A DNA stretch of 64,000 bases from Eopsaltria australis (Eukaryota; Chordata; Aves; Passeriformes; Petroicidae), in NCBI GenBank assembly GCA_034509425.1, contig JAVTVJ010000798.1, forward strand, positions 372,001-436,000, read 5' to 3'. How positions within the stretch are numbered: the stretch's first letter is position 1; the number at the start of each line of letters is the position of its first letter. The translations under genes were made by a program, and so were the position numbers. The notes below the pieces were generated by a model, which saw nothing but the letters and a program-made list of their open reading frames with translations, did no database searches and was not told the DNA's origin. Positions 1 through 20,034 of the stretch are shown in pieces.

Positions 1-1629
1 GCTGCAGCGGGCACTCCCTCCCCTATCTAAACCTGGGAGGGTGGGGTCTGCAGGGAGGGCATTCGGGCTTTCGCCCTGAGCCGGGGTGGTCGGGGCACCG
101 GCGGGGCTGGTGTGTCTGGCTGCCTGCAGTGGGCACAGCTGGAAGCAGGTCCCTGGCGCTGGGTGCACGCAGGCCCCCCGCCCGTGTTTCCTTTCCGGAT
201 GGATTTCCTGTTTTCAGCCTTGGGGCCCGGTGCGGAGCCGCCCGCGGTGGGTGCGCCGGGCGGGGAGCGGGTCTGCAGAGAGGCGGGGGCAGGAGGTGCG
301 GCCCTCGGTGCCCATCGCCCAGCGGCGAGGTGGGGGCTGGAGCTGCCCGTCTGTGGGGCGCTCAGATTGCAGCTTGCAGGAAGCATCCGGCGGCGAGTCC
401 TTTCCCGTAGGGCTGGCCGATGGCGTGACCCGCCGCCGAGCCCCTGCCGACCCGGGATGGCTGGCACCGAGGCAGGGTCCTGGAGCTCGGCCAGCTCCCT
501 GGAGCAATCTGGCAGCCAGAGGATGCAAACAGCCACCACATCCGAGCTCCAGGATAGTAGGATGTGCCTGGTTATGACAAGGAGCTGAGGTCTGGTGCTG
601 GTTCCTCCTTTCCTTGGCCGTTGTGTCCCGGGCATCCCTGGAGGATTCCCCATTCCCTGGGGAAAGCGTACATCCGTCTGTGCGACCTGTCCCGAACGCC
701 CTTGGCTGTGGCTGCCGGGCCCCGTGGGAGAGATCCCGACCCTCCAGGATCAGGCACGGGTTGTGCTTGCCCAGGTGTATCCCCGTGCGGGAGCTGTGGA
801 AGCTCTCGGAGCACTGGAGGGGAGCAACCCCCCATCTCCAACCTGGGCAGGACCTGCCTCTGACAGAGACACCACCAGATTAGAGGTGACTCACCATAAT
901 CTTGAAGAAGTGGATTAAATCTCCTCCTACTGTGCTACTTAATGAAATCCATCCCATAATACACTCCTGGCCCTGCTGTTCCCCCTTATCCCCTGGCCCT
1001 GCCAGCCCTGTGGCAGCTGGGTCCCCCCTCCCTGTAGTGAGGCAGGACAGTGTGGGCATGAGGTGCTGGCAGCAAACAGCCCGTGCCCTCGTGACCCTGC
1101 GCTCTGTGGGACACAGCCGTGGCTGTGGTTGTCCCCAGCAGGGACTGCCAGGGGCTGTCCTGCCCCACTCCTCGCCAAGAGCAGGGGGTCTGCCTTGGGC
1201 TTCCTAGGAGCAGCTCTGCTCATGCATCACATGCTGGGTGTCTGTTTTTCTCTGGTGTCCCCAGGCCAAGGAGACGGGGGCTGTGCTGGGTTGCTGGTGC
1301 ATGGCTGTGCCTGTGAGGGTGAGCGAGTAGTGGGGAAGGATCCAGCTCAGGGCCAGGAGCAGGAAGGAAGGAAGGAAGGAAAGCAGAGTTAAAATAAGCC
1401 AGGCAGTGAGCTGTGAGGGAAGCCAGAGCTGGAGCTGGCTCCCAGCCCCCAGGAGAGGGACGGACTGGAGTGGACTGGGCTTAGCGTGGTGCTGGGGCAC
1501 CCTGGGGCAGTGCTGTGCTCTGTTTTGGGCTGGGGCCAGGGGACCATGGGGCAGGAGGATGCAGGGAACTGGTGGGGCGTGTGCTGCCTGGCTGTCCCTG
1601 ATGGCTCTGCCCCTTTCCCACCCTGGCAG
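1..1629. other. Upstream sequence or intron before the PLCL-like exons; no supported exon
   Basis: This stretch is GC-rich, and roughly 180-480 is CpG-rich. It carries several overlapping open frames on both strands, none of which resembles a protein I know. PLCL genes have a first exon encoding a low-complexity N-terminus of about 80-120 residues; I could not find it here, so it may lie outside the window or be unrecognisable. A short (AGGA)n microsatellite lies at 1361-1382. Confidence 0.5.
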
Positions 1630-4600
1630 GATGGCTCCCGGCAGCGGCCGCCACAGAAGAAGAAGACAGTGTCCTTCAGCTCCATGCCCAATGACCGCAA
1701 GATCAACAGCACAGCTGCCTGCATCTCCCTCATGCTGGAGGGCTGCGAGCTGAAGAAGGTGCGCTCCAACTCCCGCATGTACAGCCGCTTCTTCGTGCTG
1801 GACGCTGATATGCGCTCCGTGCGCTGGGAACCCTCCAAGAAGGACTCAGAGAAGGCCAAGATCGAGATCAAATCGGTCAAAGAGGTGCGTGTGGGCAAGA
1901 AGACGCCTGTCCTGCGCAGCAATGGCCTCTCTGACCAGTTCCCGGACGAGTGCGCCTTCTCCATCATCTATGGAGACAACTACGAGTCCCTGGACCTGGT
2001 GGCCAGCTCAGCAGACGTGGTGAGTGCCTGGGTGATGGGGCTGCGGTATCTGGTGTCCTACGGGAAGCACAGCCCTGAGGCGCCCGGGACTGGCCACCCC
2101 AGCCTCCGGACGTCCTGGATCTCCTCCGTCTTCGACCTTGCTGACCTGGAGAAGTCTGGCCGCATCCCCGTGCCTCGGGCTGTGCAGCTGATCAAAGCCC
2201 TCAACCCTGGCATGAAGACCTCCACCATCGAGCTGAAGTTCAAGGAACTGCAGAAGGCCAGTGAGCGTCCTGGCGCAGAGGTGGCCTGTGACCTCTTTGT
2301 GGAGGCATACTGTGAGCTCTGCACCCGCCCTGAGATCTTTTTCCTGCTGGTCCAGTTCTCCAGCAACAAGGAGTACCTGGGTGTGAAGGACCTGCTGATG
2401 TTCCTGGAGGTGGAGCAGGGCATGGAGGGGGTGACAGAGGAGAAGTGCTTGGAGATTGTCAGCAAGTATGAACCCTCCAAGGAGGGCCGGGAGAAGGGCT
2501 ACCTGGCCATAGACGGCTTCACGCGCTACCTGCTCTCTGCTGACTGCTCCATCTTTGACCCGCAGCACCGCAAGGTCTGCCAGGACATGGCCCAGCCCCT
2601 CTCCCACTACTACATCAGCTCTGCCCACAGCGCCTGCCTGCTGGAGGACAACTTCTGGGGCCGCTCAGACATCAGTGGCTACATCAGCGCCCTGGGCCTG
2701 GGCTGCCGCAGCATCGAGCTGGTGCTGTGGGATGGCCCTGAGGGTGAGCCCGTAGTCTACACCAGCCCCTCAGCTGCCTCCTGCGTGCCCTTCCGTGCCG
2801 TGGTGGGGCTGATTGACCAGCACGCCTTCACTGCCTCCGCCTACCCCCTCATCCTCTGCCTGGTGGTGCGCTGCTCGGCCCCCCAGCAGCGACTCGCTGC
2901 CCAGTGCCTGCGCAAGACGCTGGGGGAGAAGCTGTACCTGGAGCCCCCCAACCCCGTGGCGTCCTACCTGCCCTCCCCAGAGGAGCTCAAGGGCCGCATC
3001 CTCATCAAGGGCAAGAAGCTGCCGCCCACCTGCGAGGACAGCGAGGGGGAGGTGTCGGATGAGGAGGAAGGCTGGGAGCTGGCGCAGCGGCTGGGCCAGG
3101 AGGACCGGGAGGCACCGGAGGGAGGCGGCTTGCGGCGGGTGCGCCTCAGCCGTGAGCTCTCGGAGCTGGTGAGCCTCTGCCAGGCTGTCCCCTTCCAGGA
3201 CTTTGAGAGCTCGAGGCGTGGGCAGCGCTACTGGGAGATGTGCTCCTTCAGCGAGGTGGAGGCGGGACGCTTTGCCAACGAGTGCCCGGCTGAGCTGGTC
3301 AGCTACAACAAGCGGTTCCTGTCCCGAATCTACCCCAGCCCCATGCGCATCGACGCCAGCAACATGAACCCCCAGGACTTCTGGAAGTGCGGCTGCCAGA
3401 TGGTGGCTATGAACTACCAGACACCAGGGCTGATGATGGACCTGAATGCGGGCTGGTTCCGGCAGAACGGGGCCTGTGGCTACGTCCTGCGCCCGGCCAT
3501 CATGCGGGAGGAGGTCTCCTACTTCAGTGCCAATGCCAAGGACTCTCTGCCCGGGGTGCCTGCCCAGCTCCTACACCTCAAGGTCATCAGTGGGCAGAAC
3601 CTGCCCAAGCCCAAGGGCTCAGGGGCCAAGGGGGAGGTGGTGGAGCCCTATGTCTGTGCTGAAATCCATGGCATCCCGGCCGACTGCGCTGAGCACCGCA
3701 CCAAGACAGCCCTGCAGAGTGGGGACAACCCCGTCTTTGATGAGAGCCTGGAGTTCCAGATCAACCTGCCAGAGCTGGCCGTCCTGCGCTTCGTTGTGCT
3801 GGACGATGACTACATCGGGGACGAGTTCATTGCCCAGTACACCATCCCCTTCGAGTGCCTGCAGCCTGGCTACCGCCATGTCCCCCTCCAGTCGCTGGCC
3901 GGGGAGCCCCTGCCCCACGCCACCCTCTTTGTGCACGTGGCCATCACTGACCGCCGTGGTGGGGGCAAGGGGCACCGCCGGGGGCTGGCAGGGCGCCGGG
4001 GCCGCCGGGTGAGGGAGTACACTTCCACCAAGGCCACTGGCATCAAAGCCATCGATGAGGTCTTCCGGACGGCCACCCAGCCACTGCGGGAGGCCACTGA
4101 CCTGCGGGAGAATGTACAGGTACAGACCCTGCAGGGACACTGGGGGACCTGGTTTCTGCAGGGGAGGATGGGGCTGGACTGGGAGTGGTGGGGAAGCCTG
4201 GCTGTCCCCCTTTTCCTGGGGGATGTGAGTGAGGAACCTTACCTGGAGCAGAGAGCTGTGGGAAATGGGGCTGTTCCTGTGTCAGGGGGGCTCCTGAGGG
4301 TCCTCCCAGCTGAACTCCTGACACTGCACACTGGTCTCTGCCTGCAGAATGCGTTGGTCTCCTTCAAGGAGCTGTGTGGGCTGACACCCGCTGCCAACAT
4401 GAAGCAGTGCATCCTGACAGTGTCCACATGGCTGCTGCACAGTGACAGCGCACCCAGCGTCACTCTCAACCTGGCAGAGCAGTACCCGCCCATGGAGGCC
4501 CAGGGCCCCATCCCCGACCTCCTGCGCAAGGTCCTCACTGCCTACGAGACGGTAAGAGCCATCCTGCCAGGGCTCGGCTCCTCAGGGAGGCTCCCTGGGA

Positions 4601-7132
4601 TTAGTGGCACTGGGACCAGCACCCTGCCAAGGACAGGGGACCCTGTCACTGTACCCATCCTGGGGCAGGGGAAGGTGATCGGGTAGGGGGCTTCATGGGG
4701 CTGCCCAGGGAGGAGCCTTGCCAAGGAACAGGCTTGCCCAGATCAGTCTGATCCCCTGTGCCTGCACTGCCTGTTCCTTGCCCTGGCCCCACCAGGTGGG
4801 AGAAATCCCATTAATAGCCACAGCCAGAGCTGCTTCCTTCTTTTGTGTTGAAGGCAACCTGGCCACTGGCCAGGAGCTGATCACACCATACCTGGCCATG
4901 TATGGTGAGGCAGGGAGGGCCAGACCCTGGACACCACACTGGTGCAGGGGGCAGCCCCTGATGAGCCCCATCTCCCCATCCACTTGGCCAGGGGGCACAG
5001 GGCCAGGGCTGCCCAGCTCCTCATGCTGCCCTTCTCCCTAGATGATCCAGACTAGCCGGACGCTGATCGAGTCTGCCGACGCGGTGTACGGGAAGCTCAT
5101 CCAGGCACAGCAAGCAGGTGGGTCCTGGAGGGCAACCCCAGCTCTGCTGTGGCTCTGGCTGTGGACCCAGGCACATCCTGGGGTGCTGGGGCTCAGGGCT
5201 TCCTGCACTGGGGCAGGGTGTGGGTGGGTGGGCTGCAGAGCTGTGTGGTAGGGAGCAAGCAGAGTGGGGGAGGCTGATGAGGAAGCGGGGAAGAGTCATT
5301 AGCTGTCAAACGCCAGAACATAATTAGTGCCAGAAATAACAGGCTGGGGCTGACGGCAGAAATGGCAATTGAGTGTTAAGACTTCCCAAACACATGGCAG
5401 AACCCACACAAGCAGGTGCTGCTGCTGCCTGCCCTGGTCCTCCCCATGGTTGCCCCCACTCCAGCAGCTGCCTGGGACCTCCGGCCCCACTCCAGGCTGC
5501 GTGGCCCCTCTGTTGGCTGGGATCCCACAGGGATAACCCCACCAGCTCCAGGTGCTTCAGTGGGCTCCCTGTGGGGCTGGGAGAGTGTCAGGAGCTGAAG
5601 AGGCTGGGGAAGAAGGAGAGGGCCCTGCTTTGCTGTCCCCGCCATGCCAGCCTTGCTGCCAGCAGCCGTGTTTGTTCCCTGCCTACGCGGCAGACGGAAA
5701 TCTCCCCAAGCTCTTGGCTCAGCTCTGCCACTGCTGCGAGCGCTGGGGGAGTGGAGCAGTGGGGCACAAGCTGCAGGGCACTGCACCAGTACTGCTTTGG
5801 CTGCTGTGCTGGAGTGCTGCAGGGCAGAGGGACTGGGGTGTAGGCAGCAATTTGGCAGCTGCAGCCCCCACTCCTGTGCCCTGGTGCTGCCTGTCCTTGC
5901 TTTCACCCTGGTCGTGCTGTGGACAAGCCCTTGTGGTGCCGGCATAGCTGGTGCCTGGCTGGTCCGGGGGGATGCAGGATGCGGCGGGCGCTCGGGGCTG
6001 TGAGGAGCTGGGGTCCAGGGGGATGGGGATGCAGCGGGGGCTCGGGGCTGTGGGGAGCTGGGGTCCGGGGGATGCAGGCTGTGGGGGGCTGGGGCTCGGG
6101 CTGGGGTCCGGGGGGGCTGGGGGGCCCTGGGGTCCGGGGGGGATGCAGCGGCTCTGTGGGCTGGGGTCCGGGGGGATGCGGGCTGCAGGGGGGGGGGCGC
6201 TGGGGTCCGGGGGGGCTGGGTGCGGGCTGTGGCAGGGCGAGGCGTGGCTGAGAGCAGGCGGCGAGAGAGCTGCGTGGGAGCCCACGCGTGGGCCCGGAGC
6301 CGGAGCTGCGTCAGGAGGGGTAAATTTAGCACCCACTCACGGGGATGTCACGTGAGGCACAGTGACGGGGACCGCGCTCCGATGGGGGGGCCTGGTGGCC
6401 CTGCTCTGAGTCCCCTCAGATGAGCCTGGAGTGCAAGAGTTGTGCCTCTGCCCAGGGTCTTCACTGCCTCTCTGGACCTCATGATCTCTGGGTCCAGGAT
6501 GGCCACAGGCCACAGCTGTCCATGATGATGGGATGTTGGGGGCTCATCATTTGAGGCATGGAGGAGGCTTGAGGCTGCTGGGGCAGTGGGGAGCCCACCC
6601 AGCCTGCAACCCCGTGGTGGGCAAAGGGCATCCCTCTGGCTTGGTCTGTGCTGGTCATGGGTAGTGGCTGTCCCCGTACCAATGTCCCTGCACCCTCTGA
6701 GCTCCTCTCCCGTCAATGCAGGGATGGATTTCCACAAGGAGCTGCACCGCATCGAGACCAAGGAGGGGCTGCGCGGCCGCAAGCTGCAGAAGGCGCTGGA
6801 GAGCTTCGCCTGGAACATCACTGTCCTCAAGGTGAGCGGCGAGGGCTGCGCGGACACACCGGACACACCTGCTGTGCCCTGCCCTGCCCTGCCCGTCACC
6901 CTCCTGCCGCCACCCTAACACACCCCCCGACGTGTCCTCCCCACAGGGCCAGGCTGACCTCCTCAAGCATGCCAAGGCAGAGGCCCTGGACAACCTGTGG
7001 CAGATCCACAATGCAGGACAGTCCTGCGGCATCGGCAGGAACGGATCAGCCTCGCCGGAGCCCTCCCGGCTGCGTGCCCCGCTGGAGCCCATCCCTGAGA
7101 CAGATGGAGGTGGTGACACAGCGTCTTGCTGA
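1630..7132 (+). CDS. Inactive phospholipase C-like protein (PRIP family), third paralogue, 5' partial
   Basis: Exons: 1630-4119, 4348-4551, 5042-5117, 6722-6831, 6947-7132 (TGA), all with GT/AG sites and consistent phase, giving 1021 residues without the 5' exon. The single 2.5-kb exon matches the gene structure of PLCL1 and PLCL2. The order is [10 protein letters not shown] (PP1-docking motif of PRIP proteins) at residues 11-20, a PH domain (about 30-140) with [13 protein letters not shown]-hand-like region (150-300), PLC X (about 317-460), Y (about 505-620) and C2 (about 647-770), then a helical tail. PRIP proteins bind inositol phosphates, PP1/PP2A and GABA-A receptor-associated proteins and do not hydrolyse PIP2. 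In the X domain the first His survives (SSAHS), but the PLC motif VELD reads IELV, the GHT motif reads SPS, and the LENH motif reads LVVR, so this copy is more degenerate than PLCL2. It resembles PLCL2 more than PLCL1 by eye. Confidence 0.9.
5268..5400. promoter_or_regulatory. Candidate conserved noncoding island in PLCL-like intron
   Basis: A short AT-richer patch inside a very GC-rich intron, with homeodomain-type cores (CATAATTAGTG, CATTAG, CAATTGAG). The composition contrast is the only evidence; conservation was not tested. Confidence 0.25.
5965..6236 (+). repeat. G-rich degenerate minisatellite in PLCL-like intron
   Basis: Repeated variants of GCTGGGGTCCGGGGGGATGCAGG run for about 270 bp, with many G-runs of four to nine on the plus strand. 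It could form G-quadruplexes. It lies in the 1.6-kb intron between 5117 and 6722. Confidence 0.75.
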
Positions 7133-7980
7133 CCCCGGTCTGGGGCTCAGGGCCCGGACTGAGCAGCCCTGGCTGCAGGGGCTGGGAGCAGGGAGCCCCA
7201 GCCTGCCTGGGGAATGTGTGAGGCTCGGTGCTTGCACTCTGCTGTGTTAAGAGGCTTGCACCAGAATTCAGTGGAGAGGTTGGGGAGAAATGTCCCTGCT
7301 CCCTCTTGCCCTGCCAACCTCCCAGAGAACTCATCCATTCCCTCCATCTGCTTCTGGAGCCAGTACTCTGCCAGGGGGCTGGTGGGGCTGCTGGTACCCC
7401 GGTGCCCATGTGCATGTACCCCCAGCCTGCTGTGCCAGATGCCACTGGGAAAGGCAGCCCCAGGTCTGGGCTCCTGCCCACCCTCCCAAGGGCTGCAGGT
7501 TTGCCCTTCACCAGCCCTGGGAAAAACCTGGCTGGCAGGAAGGGTCCTGGCTGGTTCTGTCACCTCCTTAGCATCCCTGGTGTCCCCACTATGCAGAGCA
7601 GCTGGGAAGCTCTCTGGTGCAGCAGGTGTGGGGCCAGGGTGTCACTGAACAGCAGATGTGGCTTTGGCGTCAGAAAAATGTTTGGGTTCATCCCCCAGGG
7701 CAAGGGAGTTCCAGCACAAGCAAAGGCTGGAGGTGGCCTGCGGCTGGACTGGGGCTATGGAGAGTTACAAAGAGAGCAAAACCCTCCCTGGTGCCCTGTG
7801 GCTCCCTCTGTTCCAGGCACAGGACCAGGGTGGGACAGTGTCACCAGAGGGGATGGACGGTGGCACCGGGCACAGGACACTGGTGGCACTATCCCTCCCT
7901 GGCACCAGCCAGGCGCGGGGTGACGGCTCCCCACGTCAGTCAGGGATCTATAGAGCTGCTGGCACCCCTTTGTTCGAGGG
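7133..7980. other. PLCL-like 3' UTR and intergenic DNA before HCRT
   Basis: No coding exon is recognisable between the PLCL-like stop and the HCRT upstream region. I did not find a canonical AATAAA for the PLCL-like gene here, so its 3' end is undefined. Confidence 0.4.
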
Positions 7981-8160
7981 TTAATTAGCCAAATGGGGCT
8001 GTGAGCGCGCACTTCGCTGCTGTCTGTCGGAGCCGGCCAGCGCTGACCTTCAGCCCCTTTGTGCCAGCCCAGCAGCTCAGCCCATGGGCAATTATGGCCT
8101 CATTAGTGCCAGGCCCCCCGGCCAGTGAGTACCCTCACAATGAGGAGCTGCAAATGAGGG
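7981..8160 (+). promoter_or_regulatory. Candidate HCRT proximal enhancer
   Basis: About 120-300 bp upstream of the HCRT TATA box lie a TTAATTAG core (7981-7988), a nuclear-receptor half-site TGACCTTCA (8044-8052, TGAAGGTCA on the minus strand), GCAATTATG (8088-8096) and CATTAG (8101). In mammals a conserved element, OE1, sits about 290 bp upstream of HCRT and carries nuclear-receptor sites; LIM-homeodomain factors such as Lhx9 help specify orexin neurons. The position and motif types match, but orthology to OE1 is inference. Confidence 0.4.
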
Positions 8161-8272
8161 GAAAGGCCTGGACGGTCTCCGGGCTACCAGCCACTGCGCT
8201 CCCACGTCTCCCAGAGACCCGTCGCTCCCGCTGCCCCAGGGGTATTTTTGGCAGCACTATTGTGCTGGGCCC

Positions 8273-8278
8273 TATAAA
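8273..8278 (+). promoter_or_regulatory. HCRT: HCRT TATA box
   Basis: TATAAA within CCTATAAAGT, 90 bp before the HCRT start codon, predicting transcription start near 8303 and a 5' UTR of about 65 bases. Confidence 0.8.
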
Positions 8279-8367
8279 GTGGCAGCGGCAGTGCAGGGTG
8301 CGGTGCTGTCGGCTGCCCGATGGGACATGCCCCAGAGCCGCTCGGCCACCTGAAGACCCCAGGAAGG

Positions 8368-9353
8368 ATGGAGGTGTCCAACAGCAAGGTGGGGCTGGGG
8401 TGCTGCAGCCCCTGGGGACGTGAGAACAGCGATGGGTGGGAGGTCGGAATGCAGAGCTGGGGGTGTGGGAGGGCCTGGCCGGTTTCTTGGGAAGCTCTGA
8501 GTGTGCAGCAAATCCCCGGGACTCTCTGACTGTAGCCAGCAGCTGAGGGGACTTCTAGGGAGGGAGCTGGGCATGTAATGCCTGCAGCATGGGTGCTTTC
8601 ACTGCTTGTCCCATGGCACTGGACAGCGAGAGGAGGGTGTTTGCCACAGCTGCCGTGTGCCAGAGCAGGGCAGGGGTGCAGTGAGGACACCCACACCTGG
8701 CTGCTGGTTGGAACACAGGTGAGGGTGCTATCACCGAAGGGTGACGCTCCAGATGCACCTCGGGTGTGGGGCTGAGCCCCTGCGGCAACAACCAGGGCAG
8801 GGGGGAGTCGAAACACCAGTGAGCGCAGCAGAGGGAGCAATCCTGGGGCTGTGCAGTCCCCCCTCTCTGCCCTGTCGCTGCCCTGCACTAACGCTGCCCG
8901 TTGCTCCGGCAGCCCCGGCGAGCTGCCTGCCTGCTGCTCCTGCTCCTGTTCTGCTCCCTGGCTGCTGCCCGGCAGAGCCTGCCCCACTGCTGCCGGCAGA
9001 AGACCTGCTCCTGCCGTGTCTACGACCTCCTGCACGGCATGGGCAACCACGCCGCTGGCATCCTCACGCTGGGCAAGAGGAAGAGCGTCCCCCTGGCCTT
9101 CCAGAGCCGGCTCTACCGCCTGCTCCATGGGTCCGGCAACCACGCTGCGGGCATCCTGACAATGGGCAAGCGCGGGCAGCACCCTGGCACCATCTGCCAC
9201 GACGCGCTGGGCTGCCCTGCGGGCACGGTCGCCCAGCCGACAGCGGTGCCGCGAGGTGCTGACACCAGCCCTGCCGGCCCCAGGGAGTGCCAGGGACACT
9301 CAGGGAAGGATCTGAGCACGAGCCAGGCCCAGGGAGCAAGGAGCTTCTATTGA
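8368..9353 (+). CDS. HCRT: Prepro-orexin (hypocretin neuropeptide precursor)
   Basis: Two coding exons: 8368-8388 (seven residues, MEVSNSK) and 8913-9353 (stop TGA), 153 residues. The split after seven signal-peptide residues is the same as in the mammalian gene. A leucine-rich signal peptide ends at SLAAAR. Orexin-A then begins with Gln (pyroglutamate precursor), [20 protein letters not shown], with the four cysteines of its two disulfides, and ends NHAAGILTL before the amidation/cleavage signal GKR. Orexin-B (28 residues, starting [10 protein letters not shown] and ending NHAAGILTM) follows directly, again before GKR. The remaining C-terminal propeptide is low in conserved features. The peptides act on orexin GPCRs from lateral hypothalamic neurons to regulate wakefulness and feeding (established knowledge). 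Confidence 0.97.
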
Positions 9354-9511
9354 ATGGGATGGGGGCAGCGGACAGAGAAGGGATCCCTGGCAGGATGGAC
9401 TCCGGGGACACGCAGCCGGAGCTCAGTGTAAATAGCACTTTTAGATACCTCCTCCCAGCCCTGGCCCTGGCCCAGCCTGCTCAGGGCACCGCGGGCACCG
9501 CGGCCTTTTAC

Positions 9512-9517
9512 AATAAA
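9512..9517 (+). terminator. HCRT: HCRT poly(A) signal
   Basis: AATAAA 159 bp after the stop codon, followed by a T/GT-rich stretch (CTCTGTTGTGTCTC). Confidence 0.85.
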
Positions 9518-19336
<9,819 letters not shown>

Positions 19337-19694
19337 CCCCGCGGGCACCGGCGGGACCCGCACCGGGGGACCCTGCCCCCGGAGCCCCCCGGGACGCCGC
19401 ACTCCGAACGCTCGCAGGGATTTTGATACGGTTTTATACTCTTCGCCCACGGGGCCTTTTCTACAGCCCGGCCGGGCCCGGATCCCCGCCCGGGGCGCCC
19501 CGCCTGCCCGGGGCCGTGGGACGTGGCGGGGGCCCCGCGGGGTCGGGAGCGGCGGGGATCTGGCGGGGGGCATCGGGCGAGGATCTCCGGGCGGCTCTCC
19601 GGCTTGCCCGGGGGTCACGGCCGCTGCCGCCCCTCCGCGGCTGGAGTTCATGCTGTTCCGCCCCGCCTCCCCCGCGCTCCCCGCCACACCGAGA

Positions 19695-19700
19695 AATAAA
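19695..19700 (+). terminator. KCNH4: KCNH4 poly(A) signal
   Basis: AATAAA within GAGAAATAAAGGC, only about 100 bp before the RAB5C promoter ZNF143-like site. Confidence 0.8.
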
Positions 19701-19796
19701 GGCTCTATTTTTCCAGCCCCGGCTCCGCTCAGTCTCTGCCCGCGGCCGCCCCGCCCTGTCCGGGTCCCCCCCCGAGTCCCCCGGGACCACCCCCGG

Positions 19797-19812
19797 ACTA
19801 CAACTCCCAGCA
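19797..19812 (+). promoter_or_regulatory. RAB5C: ZNF143/STAF-like site in RAB5C promoter
   Basis: ACTACAACTCCCAGCA matches the well-known ACTACAAYTCCCAGCA promoter motif bound by ZNF143, inside a CpG island just upstream of the presumed RAB5C start. ETS-type cores (CCGGAAG, GCGGAAGTG) follow at about 19955-19990. Confidence 0.7.
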
Positions 19813-19819
19813 CCCCCCG

Positions 19820-20034
19820 CGAGGCGGCCATGAAACCTCGCCCAGTTCACTGAGGCGGGCAGCCCTGAGGGGGCGGTGCAGCGGTGGGCGGGGCGAGGGT
19901 GATTGGCAGCTGTGTCTGCCTGTGGCCGGCGGGCGGCGGCGGAAGGGGCGGTCGGGTCCGGAAGCGGAACGGGTAAAGGCGGAAGTGAGGGCCGGGGCCT
20001 GCGAGACGCACCGGCGGGAGCGGCGCTGCGGGCG
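19820..20034 (+). other. RAB5C: Probable noncoding first exon of RAB5C
   Basis: CpG-rich sequence ending in a consensus donor (GGGCG, then GTGAGT at 20035). RAB5C coding begins in the second exon, so a noncoding 5' exon is expected. The transcription start is not visible in sequence; the left edge given here is only approximate. Confidence 0.5.

Noticed and set aside
1486..1629. In-frame upstream extension of the large PLCL-like exon
   Set aside because: A good acceptor (CCACCCTGGCAG) precedes 1630 at the point where homology to PLCL proteins begins; the upstream frame has no similarity.
8184..9299. 371-codon open frame on the minus strand over HCRT
   Set aside because: It is antisense to a clear neuropeptide gene in GC-rich DNA, where stop codons are rare; the product has no recognisable domain.
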